Assembly (NCBI GenBank): GCA_963823675.1
Contig: CAWGMT010000013.1
Coordinates: 1,207,441-1,271,440 of the forward strand
Length of the DNA: 64,000 bases
Reading direction: 5' to 3'
Origin: CAWGMT01 sp963823675
GTDB lineage: Bacteria; Planctomycetota; Planctomycetia; Isosphaerales; Isosphaeraceae
The notes below the pieces were generated by a model. It was not told where the DNA came from. It saw only the letters and a program-made list of their open reading frames with translations, and ran no database searches. Shown one piece after another: positions 9,801-18,878 of the stretch. Numbering within the stretch: position 1 is the first letter of the stretch; the number at the start of each line of letters is the position of its first letter. The position numbers and the translations under genes are program-made.

Positions 9801-11145
9801 CATCATGCCGCCGCGGCGGCACGGGAGGATCGTTCTCAATCCGATGGATCAACTCAAGCTGGTTTTCGCCCTCAAAGGCGCGACGCAAGGTCAACATCTC
9901 GTAAAGCGTCGCCCCCAGCGCATAGACGTCGCACCGGCCGTCCGAATCGCCGCGGAATCGCTCGGGCGCCATGTAGCGCAGCGTTCCGACCACATCATGC
10001 GACCGCGAGAGGTCCTCCCCCTCCTCAAGCTTGGCCAGGCCGAAGTCGGTGATCCAGATATTCCCCAGTGGATCCAGGATGAGGTTGGGAGGCTTGATGT
10101 CGCGGTGAAAGACGCCGCGCTTGTGCGCGTAGGCCAGGGCCTCGGCCACCTGGGCAGCCAGCCGGGCGACTTCACGGTAATAGCAATCGTCGGCCTTTCC
10201 GGTCAACGTGCTGGTGGAACCTTCGGGAAACGAACCGTCTGCGTTCTCGGTTGGTTCAACTCCGTGAAGCGGCTCGGCCGTGGGACCTGGGACGTCTCCG
10301 GTGTCACAGACTGCCATCCCGAGTTGAGCGGTCGCGGTCACGCCGAGGCCGCCAGGTTCGGCCGTCGCCGTCGGATTCGCAAGCTGGGGCGTCACGTCGT
10401 GGCTGTCCGGCGCTTCGGCGGCGCAGGCGGCTGGGTCGTACGAGCCGGTCAGAAACCCCACTGTGACCGTCTGCCTCAACGAGTTCGCCCCCGGTTCGCC
10501 TGGGCCGAAGACCCTGCGGGCAATCGCGGACCAGTCACGCTTCGACCAGGCCGGGGGCGACGGCTCGGTCGCGCCGGGTGTCGGTTGGTCATTCTCCTTC
10601 CGAAGCCGGCGAACGTCATCCAGGATCTTATCCAGGCTTTGGCCGGCAATGTATTGCATCGCGTAGAAGCAGACGCCGTCGTGCACCCCGTAGTCGAAGA
10701 CGCTGACAATGTTGGTATGGTGCAGCCGGGCGGCCGAGCGTGCTTCGGTCACGAACCTTCGCAGGTACTTCTGCTTCCCGCGAAAATGCCGATGCATGAC
10801 CTTGAGGGCCACATGATTGTGCAGCGCCTCGCGAACCGCTTCGTAGACGATCCCCATGCCCCCTTCGCCCAGATAGCGCAGGATCCGGTAATCGCCCAGT
10901 TGTTCGGGATGAGCGCCACGGGCCGGATCAACGGATTCTGCGGGATCGGGACCACCGTCTCCGGTCGCCGGCTTGAATTGTTCCACCACGGCCAGCATCG
11001 GAAACAGCTCGCGGATGTCGTCGGCGAGTTCGGGGAAGCGTTCGACATATTCGGTGATCGACGGGTGCTCGCCGCGGCGAAGCCGCCTGGCGAACTCCTC
11101 GGCGATCTGTTCGACCGGATTACGGTCAACGCTTGGTCCGCTCAT
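6867..11145 (-). CDS. Giant Ser/Thr protein kinase with WD40 and TPR domains, frame interrupted once
   Basis: The protein starts at ATG 11145 and, with one frame shift, runs to 6867 (about 1,425 residues). Visible parts are an N-terminal planctomycete helical region, a glycine loop (GEGGMGIVYEA, about residues 93-103), catalytic Lys115, HRDIKPPN near 347, DFG near 367 and APERF near 393. A membrane helix (about 512-533) is followed by WD40-like blades (SPDGRYLATT, SPDGTRLVLT), the LAEMGLDWE linker and TPRs. An insertion of about 135 residues (183-318) splits the kinase lobe between helices D and E. The frame changes near 8050: the reading ending in LTPEALVPGRAAR should continue as RSFQVGPLDDCRGVSLSPDG. 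The upstream ECF sigma gene ends 13 bp before the start, an arrangement typical of planctomycete sigma/kinase pairs. Confidence 0.85.
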
Positions 11146-11158
11146 CGTTCGTACCTCG

Positions 11159-11836
11159 TCATCCTCGCTCCTGTTTCGAAGCCTGAGACCGGAACGAGCC
11201 GGAATCGTCCATCATGTTGAGCGTGGGCGCCAGAAGCTCCTTGAGCCGGCGGAGGGCACGGACGTAGCGATTGCTGGCCGCGGCCTTGTGCAAACCCAGC
11301 ACGGCGGCGGCCTCCTGGTTGCTGAGCTCCTCGAAATGCCGCAGGGCCAGGATCTCGCGGTCGATCGGGTCCATGGCGTTGAGCGCCTCCTGGATCTTGA
11401 TCTGGATCTCGGCTCGTAATACGGCCCGGCTGGGTGTCGTCAACCAGCCCAGAAGCTGCGCGGCCAGCGACCGCGAGTCGGCCGCGGGCAGCGGCCCGCT
11501 GTGCAGCGAGACCTCGCGGCCCGCGTCGCGCGCCTTCACGCCCAGTTGCAAGCGGTGCAGCGTGTGCAAGCGCTGGACGGCCAGCAGCCGCAGCCAGATA
11601 AACGGAGGAATGGCCGGGTGGGCCGCGTATTCCTTCAGCCGGCGCGAGGCGTCGATGAACGCGTCTTGAAGGACGTCGGAGGCGTCGATGCGTCCTTGCA
11701 ATCGCCGATCGAGTCGAAGCTGAATCATCCGCCGCAGCCGCTGGCGATTCGCATTGAAGAGTTCTCCCAGCGCATGCTGCTCGCCCGCGCACATGCGCTC
11801 GGACAGGACATCTTCGGTGTCGGACTCTTTCGACAT
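11159..11836 (-). CDS. ECF RNA polymerase sigma factor (planctomycete type)
   Basis: A protein of 225 residues from ATG 11836, with an AGAGGG ribosome-binding site just upstream; the frame continues to 11899 but the shorter start fits better. Region 2 is visible as RRLQGRIDASDVLQDAFIDA, with the DVLQD core contacting polymerase. Region 4 reads DPIDREILALRHFEELSNQE followed by AAAVLGLHKAAASNRYVRAL, a helix-turn-helix for the -35 element. A linker of about 50 residues separates them. No anti-sigma gene is adjacent. The downstream kinase, 13 bp away, probably controls it by phosphorylation, as proposed for ECF/STK pairs (inference). Confidence 0.92.
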   Translation of the reverse strand: MSKESDTEDVLSERMCAGEQHALGELFNANRQRLRRMIQLRLDRRLQGRIDASDVLQDAFIDASRRLKEYAAHPAIPPFIWLRLLAVQRLHTLHRLQLGVKARDAGREVSLHSGPLPAADSRSLAAQLLGWLTTPSRAVLRAEIQIKIQEALNAMDPIDREILALRHFEELSNQEAAAVLGLHKAAASNRYVRALRRLKELLAPTLNMMDDSGSFRSQASKQERG

Positions 11837-11906
11837 GCTTCGCCCTCTAAGATGATATCCGGTCGAACGTCCCATTTGTAAACAGACGGGGGTCGACATT
11901 ATCTCG

Positions 11907-14900
11907 TCACAGAACCCGAGGCGGTTGCCCGGTGACCCGAAGCTGGACCATTCTGGTCAACGCAAACGGCTTCTTGGGAATGAGCGTCACCGTATCGTTG
12001 ACCGCGTTGTAGGCGGCCGATTTCAGCGGGATGGGTTTAGCACCATCCTTGATGGTGAACGAGTTCTTCTTGCCCGCGGCGATCAGTTGATAGTTTCCCA
12101 GCCCGTTCGGTGCGTCGAAGTTGACGGGGCCGCTGAAGAAGATGACGATCTGGGAGACCATCTGCTGCTTGAAGACCAGATTGACCTTAGTAATCGTCAA
12201 CGTGAGTTGCAACGCATTCGAGAATTCGGACGTGTCTCCCGTCTGGTCCGTGGCCGTTGCGGTGATCCAGGAGCCAGCAGAAGTCGCTACGGGAAGGTTG
12301 AAGGTTGTCGCCTGTTCGAGCTCGCCATTTGCGTCTGTCTTCACCGTGACCGAGCCAAGCCAGTACTTGCCCTGGCTGCCCGGACCGGGGGAGGAATAGA
12401 AGTCGAGCCTGCACGCGCTATTGGGCAGACTGACGAATGAAACACCGACGCTGGTCGTCGAGCCGTATCCGGCCGAAGTGATGACCGGGGCATTCAAGAG
12501 GTTGTTGGGACCAGCGGCCGGTGTGTTCCCGTGATTGGGGTTGGGCGTGCTCGAAGTCCCCAGAGCGATCCCCAGCCCCGTATTGGCGAAGATGCGGTTC
12601 GCCGTGATCTGGTTGCCGACCGAGTTGCCGATCACCGAGACGCCGGCTCCGCCGTTCCCGGAAATGACATTGCCAGCGCGAGCGGCCGTACCACCGATGA
12701 TGTTGCTGGTCGCGTTCGACACGATATAGACGCCCGAATCGCGGTTACCCAAAGCGTGGGTCCCGGACACATCGGTGCCGATGCGGTTGGCCTCCACGAG
12801 GTTGCCGGTGGTTCCAGCGTCAGAGATGTAGACGCCGACAGCCGAATTGGCGGAGATCGTATTGCCCGCGCCGGCAGTCATGCCGCCGACCGTGTTGTTG
12901 CTGGCGCCGCCTTGGATCGCCACTCCGCTGTCGATGTTCCCCAACGCATGGGTTCCGGACGCATCGGTGCCAATGAGGTTGGCCTCCACGGCGTTACCCG
13001 ACGTGCCGGGGTCGGAGATGTAGATGCCTTTGTTCCCATTGGCGGAGATCAAGTTTCCCGCGCCGGCCGCCGTGCCGCCGACCAGGTTATTGTTCGCCCC
13101 GGCGAAAATCGCCACCCCAGCGTAATCGTTGCCGAGACGCTGTGAGCCGCTGAGATCGGTGCCGAGGAAGTCTCCCTCAACGACGTTGCCGGTCGTTCCG
13201 ATGCCCAGGATGTGCAGACCGTCCACGGAGTTACCGGAGATCACGTTGCGGGCGGCGGGCGTCGTGCCGCCGATCGTGTTGTACGACGCGCTGTTCTGGA
13301 TCGCGACACCACTCGCATCGTTGCCCAGTGCATGGGTTCCGGACGCATCGGTGCCGATGAGGTTGGCCTCCACGAGGTTGCCGGTGGTTCCAGCGTCAGA
13401 GATGTAGACGCCGACAGCCGAATTGGCGGAGATCGTATTGCCCGCGCCGGCCGCCGTGCCGCCGACCGTGTTGTTGCTGGCCCCACCCTGGATCGCCACT
13501 CCGCTGTCGATGTTCCCCAGCGCACGGGATCCGGACGCATCGGTGCCGATGAGATTGGCCTCCACGGCGTTACCCGACGTGCCCGGGTCGGAGATGTAGA
13601 TGCCTTTGTTCCCATTGGCGGAGATCAAGTTTCCCGCGCCGGCCGCCGTGCCGCCGACCAGGTTATTGTTCGCCCCGGCGAAAATCGCCACCCCAGCGTA
13701 ATCGTTGCCGAGACGCTGTGAGCCGCTGCGATCGGTGCCGAGGAAGTCTCCCTCAACGACGTTGCCGGTCGTCCCGTTGCCCAGGATGTGCAGACCGTCC
13801 ACGGAGTTACCGGAGATCACGTTGCGGGCGGCGGGCGTCGTGCCGCCGATCGTGTTGTCCGTCGCGCTGTTCTGAATCGTAATACCGGACCCATCGTTGC
13901 CCAGTGCATGGGTTCCGGCCGTATCGGTGCCGATGAGGTTGGCCTCCACGAGATTGCCGGTGGTTCCAGGGTCGGAGATGAAGACGCCCTCGCCCGAATT
14001 GCCGGAGATCGTATTGCCCGCGCCGGCAGTCGTGCCGCCGATCGTGTTGTTGCCGGCCCCGGTCGCGATCACCACCCCGCTGCCGCCGTTGCCCAGCGCG
14101 TGCGTCCCGGACCCATCGGTACCAATGAGGTTGGCCTCCACGAGGTTGCCAGTGGTTCCAGCGTCGGCGATGTGCACGCCGTCTGCCGAATTGCCCGAGA
14201 TTGTGTTGCCCGCGCCGGCAGTCGTGCCGCCGATCGTGTTGTCCGTCGCGCTGTTCAGGATCGCAACACCGACATTATTGTTGCCCAGTGCACGGGTTCC
14301 GGACGCATCGGTGCCAATGAGGTTGGCCTCCACGACGTTGCCGGTGGTTCCGGGGTCGGAGATGTAGACGCCGTCGCCCGAACCGCCGGAGATCGTATTC
14401 CCCGCGGCGGCGCTCGTGCCGCCGATGAGATTGTTGCTGGCACCGCTGACGATCGCCACGCCGCTGGCTCCGTTACCAAGGGGCATCGAGCCGCTCTTAT
14501 CGGTGCCGATGAAGTTTCCTTCCACGACGTTGCCGGTCGTGCCGGTGCCCACCAACTGCATACCGTTAAAGGAGTTACCCGAGATCACGTTGCGTTCGGC
14601 AGGTGTTGTTCCTCCAATCGTGTTGTTCGTGGCGCCGGACTGGATCGCGACACCGTTGACGTTCGGCACCGCTGTCTGTCCGCTCGAGTCTGTGCCGAGG
14701 AAGTTGCCGCAAACCCAGTTGCCGGTCGTACCAGAATCGGAGATGTAGACGCCATATTCCGAGTTGCCGGAGATCGTGTTCCCCGCGGCGGCGCCCATGC
14801 CGCCGATGAGATTGTTGCTGGCACCGGTGAAGATCGCCACGCCGCTGGCTCCGTTACCGAGGGGCTTCGAGCCGCCGAGATCGGTGCCGATGAAGTTTCC

Positions 14901-15566
14901 TTCCACGACGTTGCCGGTCGTCCCGCTGTCCACGATGTGCACGCCGTCCCAGGAGTTACCCGAGATCAGGTTGCGTTCGGCAGGTGTTGTTCCTCCAATC
15001 GTGTTGTTCGTGGCGCCGGATTGGATCACGACGCCGTCGAAGTTCGGCACCGCTGCCTGTCCGCTCGGGTCTGTGCCGAGGAAGTTGCCGTAAACCCAGT
15101 TGCCGGTCGAGGAAGCACCCGAGATGTGAATTGCCGCACCGGTGGAAAAGCCAACGATGTCCAGGCCGCGGATCGTGACATTCGAGCCGTTGACGGTCAG
15201 CCCGTCGTCGGCCCCGGAGCTTTGCCCGTTGATCTCGATCACGGGCGTGCCGGCATAGCCCGGCTGAGATTCGCCGTCGATCAGCACGGCCTGGGTGATC
15301 GCAGGAAGCGGGGATTGCGGTGAGATCGTCTGAACGCCCGATCCAGTGATCGCGAAGTCGATCGTGTTCGTCTGGCCTGGCGTCGCGTTGGACTGAAGTA
15401 TCGCGTACCGGAGCGAGCCCGTGTCCGTGGCCGAGTCGCTCGTGTCCGTCACGTAGAGCGTGCTCAGCAGTTCCCGTCTTTCCATGCTCTCGAATCGGAG
15501 GCGCATTCGGCGGACACGCCGCAACGTTGGAGCGCTAACCCGGCTCTGGCGAGGCAGGATTGACAT
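11907..15566 (-). CDS. Very large secreted right-handed beta-helix repeat protein
   Basis: A protein of 1,219 residues. ATG 15566 follows an AGGA site; the N-terminus (RLRFESMERRELLS) is the short motif found at the start of many planctomycete secreted giants. A region beginning DTSDSATDTGSLRYAI precedes about 13-15 copies of a 64-residue unit of the type GTTGNVVEGNFIGTD, GNGASGVAIFTGASNNLIGG, AGNTISGNSGDGVYISD, which should stack as beta-helix coils. The C-terminal 200 residues form Ig-like or calcium-binding-type beta domains. A 576-bp direct duplication (three units) is visible at about 12780-13350 against 13356-13930. Surface adhesion or polysaccharide binding is plausible but unproven. 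Confidence 0.87.
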   Translation of the reverse strand: MSILPRQSRVSAPTLRRVRRMRLRFESMERRELLSTLYVTDTSDSATDTGSLRYAILQSNATPGQTNTIDFAITGSGVQTISPQSPLPAITQAVLIDGESQPGYAGTPVIEINGQSSGADDGLTVNGSNVTIRGLDIVGFSTGAAIHISGASSTGNWVYGNFLGTDPSGQAAVPNFDGVVIQSGATNNTIGGTTPAERNLISGNSWDGVHIVDSGTTGNVVEGNFIGTDLGGSKPLGNGASGVAIFTGASNNLIGGMGAAAGNTISGNSEYGVYISDSGTTGNWVCGNFLGTDSSGQTAVPNVNGVAIQSGATNNTIGGTTPAERNVISGNSFNGMQLVGTGTTGNVVEGNFIGTDKSGSMPLGNGASGVAIVSGASNNLIGGTSAAAGNTISGGSGDGVYISDPGTTGNVVEANLIGTDASGTRALGNNNVGVAILNSATDNTIGGTTAGAGNTISGNSADGVHIADAGTTGNLVEANLIGTDGSGTHALGNGGSGVVIATGAGNNTIGGTTAGAGNTISGNSGEGVFISDPGTTGNLVEANLIGTDTAGTHALGNDGSGITIQNSATDNTIGGTTPAARNVISGNSVDGLHILGNGTTGNVVEGDFLGTDRSGSQRLGNDYAGVAIFAGANNNLVGGTAAGAGNLISANGNKGIYISDPGTSGNAVEANLIGTDASGSRALGNIDSGVAIQGGASNNTVGGTAAGAGNTISANSAVGVYISDAGTTGNLVEANLIGTDASGTHALGNDASGVAIQNSASYNTIGGTTPAARNVISGNSVDGLHILGIGTTGNVVEGDFLGTDLSGSQRLGNDYAGVAIFAGANNNLVGGTAAGAGNLISANGNKGIYISDPGTSGNAVEANLIGTDASGTHALGNIDSGVAIQGGASNNTVGGMTAGAGNTISANSAVGVYISDAGTTGNLVEANRIGTDVSGTHALGNRDSGVYIVSNATSNIIGGTAARAGNVISGNGGAGVSVIGNSVGNQITANRIFANTGLGIALGTSSTPNPNHGNTPAAGPNNLLNAPVITSAGYGSTTSVGVSFVSLPNSACRLDFYSSPGPGSQGKYWLGSVTVKTDANGELEQATTFNLPVATSAGSWITATATDQTGDTSEFSNALQLTLTITKVNLVFKQQMVSQIVIFFSGPVNFDAPNGLGNYQLIAAGKKNSFTIKDGAKPIPLKSAAYNAVNDTVTLIPKKPFALTRMVQLRVTGQPPRVL

Positions 15567-15824
15567 CGTGGGAATTCCTGAAGCTTGAGGTTTGACGCGA
15601 AATTCGGGGCCTTTAAGCACACGGGCATCGGCCTGGTCGATCAAAACGGGCGGTTGGCCGATTGCGCCCCTAAATGAGATCCGACTAGACGCGCCGTTCG
15701 TAAACAGGCGAGGCGCAAGATTCTCCCCGCCCACGAATCAGTTCGTCGACCGAAGGGCTGGCGGCGCTATAAGTTCAGGCACGAAGGCGAAGTCGAGCGG
15801 CGACATGTGTCCAGCGCGCCCTAA

Positions 15825-16037
15825 TCAGGTCGCTATGCGCTCGAAAAACTCCTTGAGCGACGGGATACACGGATCGAGACTGTATCTCTCCTCGATCGTC
15901 CGCCGGGCGGCACGGCCAATTGCGGCAAGCTCCGCGGGATCGGCGAGTACATATAGCGTGATCTCAGTCAGCCTTTCTGCATCGAAAGGCGGCTCGACCA
16001 GCCCGTTTCGGCCGGGCTCGATCACTTCCGATACCGG
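15825..16037 (-). pseudogene. C-terminal fragment of a glycosyltransferase
   Basis: The translated piece (EVIEPGRNGLVEPPFDAERL, then AAIGRAARRTIEERYSLDPC) matches the last 70 or so residues of the intact glycosyltransferase at 18879-20126 almost residue for residue. Everything before the EVIEPG motif is missing. It ends with its own stop at 15825. It is therefore a decayed paralogue or a duplication remnant, separated from the intact gene by the 71-bp repeat array and broken toxin-antitoxin genes. Confidence 0.75.
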
Positions 16038-16050
16038 CAGGACCGCGTAA

Positions 16051-16143
16051 TCATTGGTTGATCGAGATACCCTCGCGACTTGCAAGTTCGCGAACTTGCT
16101 TGTGCAACGACTCGGGGAGCCTCAGGCTGAGCGTACTCAGGGT
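16051..16143 (-). pseudogene. N-terminal scrap of a ribbon-helix-helix antitoxin
   Basis: The minus frame gives TLSTLSLRLPESLHKQVREL, then ASREGISINQ and an immediate stop. This is the usual N-terminus of CopG/HicB-C-like ribbon-helix-helix proteins, which normally continue after SINQF. The cut falls next to the glycosyltransferase fragment, so a recombination junction lies at about 16037-16051. No intact start codon is obvious. Confidence 0.45.
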
Positions 16144-16395
16144 TTGACCTCGATGAGACGGAGGAACTCGGGCCTGGTTCAAAACAGCCCTTCTTGAGGC
16201 AACAGGACGGACGGCATGTATACCCCTGTCTAGATTCCGGTCCGCCTCAAGGCGATCGGATTCGTGCAGTTTCACCCGGTTCTGCCGATCATGGCGGAAG
16301 TCGCGGACGCGAGGGTTGAGACGGCAACCGGGCCGAGGGCGGTTGTTGCGATCTGGCAGGAATGGCGAGTTAGACGGGCTATTCCGTCGTCAGAC

Positions 16396-16473
16396 GGCAT
16401 TCTCGGTACATATTCGGCATACTTGGCACGCGCAGAAGCGTGCCCACTATGCCGAGTATGTGCCCAGTATGTC
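16396..16473. repeat. Long imperfect hairpin (about 35-bp stem)
   Basis: The sequence is a near-perfect inverted repeat centred on 16434/16435. The inner stem GGCACGC/GCGTGCC encloses the 6-nt loop GCAGAA. After a short internal bulge the next stem is TCGGCATA/TATGCCGA, and outer pairing (GGTACATA with TATGTGCC, CATTCTCGG with CCCAGTATG) continues with a few mismatches. It sits in a gene-free area. It may be a MITE-like remnant or a structured RNA; I see no T-tract on either side, so it is not a standard terminator. Confidence 0.75.
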
Positions 16474-16847
16474 TCGGGCACGGCGGCCTGCGATGCACGA
16501 GCGGATGTACCTTTGAACTGTCCAGACGGCGTGGAGAAGCACGCCGATGAGCTGAGCGGGACGGGCGAAATCGGCAAAACGCGCCGAACGAAGCCAATTT
16601 CGCTGAGTCCATGAGCATCGTGGAAGCACAAGATCCGATTCAAGTTACGGCAAATTCGGGCGCTCGTTCGCGACTTGACAAGCGGGGTGGCGCGGCCAGG
16701 GGAGGGCAGCACGCCGCGTGAAGTTGCCCGAGTTGCCGCGGAGGGCCGGCTAACGAGCCGCGCCGCTTAGCTCCCCAACCTGGCGCGCATGGCATGAGCG
16801 TCGCCTTCAGCAAAATCCAGCAATCGCGCATCTTCCGGACCCGGGCA

Positions 16848-16978
16848 TGGTTCAACTTCAGCATGCTTGAAGGTGGCAAGAGCTGGGTGGCCGGGGTCGA
16901 GCGGGCGAAAGCCAGCGAGGCCCCAGTGCGGAAGCCTCGGACCTGGGGGCGTCGACCCCAGCCACCCGTGAGGTGTTA
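16848..16978 (+). repeat. Dispersed repeat, copy 1
   Basis: This segment resembles 45629-45775. Shared blocks, in order, are TGGTTCAACTTC, GGAGGTG-like, CTGGGTG, GTCGAG, a GCCAGC block, GCCTCGGA, CTGGG, GACCCCAGCCACCC and TGAGGTGT. Copy 1 lies in non-coding DNA, whereas copy 2 forms the 3' end of map. The copies differ by small indels. The origin is unknown. Confidence 0.6.
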
Positions 16979-16999
16979 CCTGCAGCAGATCGTCCCGGC

Positions 17000-17140
17000 T
17001 CAAACGTTCGGGGGTATCAAGAGCGAGATTCTCTGCCGCTTGTGCCGGCGGTAAATGCGGAAGTCGTTGTCGAGCGTAAAGACCACGCACTCGGGGGCGA
17101 GCTCCGACATACGGACCAGGCAAGCGTCGGCCAGCGACAT
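17000..17140 (-). pseudogene. C-terminal half of a PIN-domain toxin
   Basis: Starting 1 nt after the antitoxin stop, the frame reads MSLADACLVRMSELAPECVV, then FTLDNDFRIYRRHKRQRISL and a stop at 17000 (46 residues). MSLADACLVRMSE and FTLDNDF are the late conserved motifs of VapC-like PIN ribonucleases; the N-terminal half with the first catalytic Asp is absent. An internal deletion has fused the antitoxin end to the toxin's second half, so it is very probably inactive. Confidence 0.65.
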
Positions 17141-17141
17141 G

Positions 17142-17377
17142 TTACTTCCCGAACCCATCCATGTATTTCGGGTTGGTGGAAAGATCGCCGGGGCCTTCGA
17201 CACAGCCAATCCACCGCTCAGCAGCTTCTCGCAACGATCCGGACGGTATCGCCGGCTCGCCGTCAACTGCTCGAGAGCAGCCCGAACCACGGCGGATTTG
17301 CTCTGTTTGCGCTGCCTGGCCGCACGGCCCAGCTTGGCGTGCAACCCGACCGGTAGTTTAAACGAGATCGCCTTCAT
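17142..17377 (-). pseudogene. Frameshifted CopG/RHH antitoxin
   Basis: ATG 17377 follows a GGAGGGGGGATTCCC ribosome-binding region and gives MKAISFKLPVGLHAKLGRAA, a ribbon-helix-helix N-terminus, then KSAVVRAALEQL. Near 17245 the frame is lost. The second frame gives the expected antitoxin tail, CVEGPGDLSTNPKYMDGFGK and TAA at 17142. One indel therefore disrupts an otherwise recognisable antitoxin. With the truncated PIN fragment it is a broken VapBC-like module. Confidence 0.65.
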
Positions 17378-17578
17378 GGGAATCCCCCCTCCCCGCGGTA
17401 TTACCAATACTGCTCTCGTCGTAATACACGCGTGTAGTCACGACGAGGCCGCCGGACACGCAAGCCGAGTGGATTGATTGTGCCGGGACCAGCCCCGCTG
17501 ACGCTGGCGCGGTAAACGGTTCGGGTCGTCGAGGCTAAACGTTCACTCCGGTTTTGTTGCGCGGCGCTGCCCTCAGAG

Positions 17579-18775
17579 CGACCGCACCGAAGACCTGGGG
17601 CTTACGCCGCCAGGCTACATTCTGCCGCCGCATTCGCGGCTGGGGCTGGCGACCGCACCGAAGACCTGGGGCTTACGCCGCCAGGCTACATTCTGCCGCC
17701 GCTTTCGCGGCTGGGACTGGCGACCGCACCGAAGACTGGGGCTTACGCCGCCAGGCTACATTCTGCCGCCGCATTCGCGGCTGCGACTGGCGATCGCACC
17801 GAAGACCTGGGGCTTAGGCCGCCAGGCTACATTCTGCCGCCACATTCGCGGCTGCGACTGGCGATCGCATCAAAGACCTGGGGCTTACGCCGCCAGGCTA
17901 CATTCTGCCGCCGCATTCGCGGCTGGGACTGGCGACCGCATCAAAGACCCGGGGCTTACGCCGCCAGGCTACATTCTGCCGCCGCATTCGCGGCTGGGAC
18001 TGGCGACCGCACCGAAGACCCGGGGCTTACGCCGCCAGGCTACATTCTGCCGCCGCATTCGCGGCTGGGACTGGCGACCGCACCGAAGACCCGGGGCTTA
18101 CGCCGCCAGGCTACATTCTGCCGCCGCTTTCGCGGCTGCGACTGGCGATCGCACCGAAGACCTGGGGCTTAGGCCGCCAGGCTACATTCTGCCGCCGCAT
18201 TCGCGGCTGCGACTGGCGATCGCATCGAAGACCTGGGGCTTACGCCGCCAGGCTACATTCTGCCGCCGCTTTCGCGGCTGGGACTGGCGACCGCATCAAA
18301 GACCTGGGGCTTACGCCGCCAGGCTACATTCTGCCGCCGCATTCGCGGCTGGGACTGGCGACCGCACCGAAGACCTGGGGCTTACGCCGCCAGGCTACAT
18401 TCTGCCGCCGCATTCGCGGCTGGGACTGGCGCGGCATCAAAGACCTGGGGCTTACGCCGCCAGGCTACATTCTGCCGCCGCATTCGCGGCTGGGACTGGC
18501 GACCGCATCAAAGACCTGGGGCTTACGCCGCCAGGCTGCATTCTGCCGCCGCATTCGCGGCTGGGACTGGCGACCGCACCGAAGACCTGGGGCTTACGCC
18601 GCCAGGCTACACTCTGCCGCCGCATTCGCGGCTGGGACTGGCGACCGCACCGAAGACTGGGGCTTACGCCGCCAGGCTACATTCTGCCGCCGCTTTCGCG
18701 GCTGGGACTGGCGACCGCACCGAAGACCTGGGGCTTACGCCGCCAGGCTTCACTCTGCCGCCGCATTCGCGGCTC
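17579..18775. repeat. 71-bp tandem repeat array, about 17 copies
   Basis: The unit is 70-71 bp and nearly invariant. It starts CGACCGCACCGAAGACCTGG and continues GGGCTTACGCCGCCAGGCTA, CATTCTGCCGCCGCATTCGC, GGCTGGGACTGG. Variation is limited to alternating sites (GCACCGAAG/GCATCAAAG, GCATTC/GCTTTC, GGGACTGG/GCGACTGG). Each unit holds two potential hairpins: CCTGG-GGC with GCC-CCAGG, and GCCGC with GCGGC. Because 71 is not a multiple of three, the array is not a repeated coding domain. It fills the gap between two glycosyltransferase-related genes. Confidence 0.96.
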
Positions 18776-18878
18776 GCACCGGGGCTCTTCTGCCGTTCCC
18801 CGCAAGCGATACGCTCGGTTTGGCTGGTCAAGACCAATTCACTCGGACTGGACACCGGGGCCGGGCGCGGATTGAAAC

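Larger units (their letters stand above)
16276..16999. other. Gene-free stretch with hairpin and dispersed repeat
   Basis: About 720 bp between the antitoxin scrap and the PIN fragment. Apart from the hairpin and the dispersed repeat annotated separately, open frames here lack recognisable domains or start signals. The area looks like accumulated debris. Confidence 0.5.

Noticed and set aside
9523..11220. 565-codon plus ORF opposite the kinase
   Set aside because: A shadow of the minus-strand kinase domain, which has all catalytic motifs.
12531..15323. Long plus-strand ORFs over the beta-helix gene
   Set aside because: They mirror the periodic 192-bp repeat of the minus-strand gene and lack domains of their own.
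16396..16473. Hairpin as a rho-independent terminator
   Set aside because: No T-tract follows on either strand, and the stem is far longer than usual.
17554..17817. Plus-strand ORF across the 71-bp repeats
   Set aside because: 71 is not a multiple of three, the frame changes with each unit and there is no ribosome-binding site.
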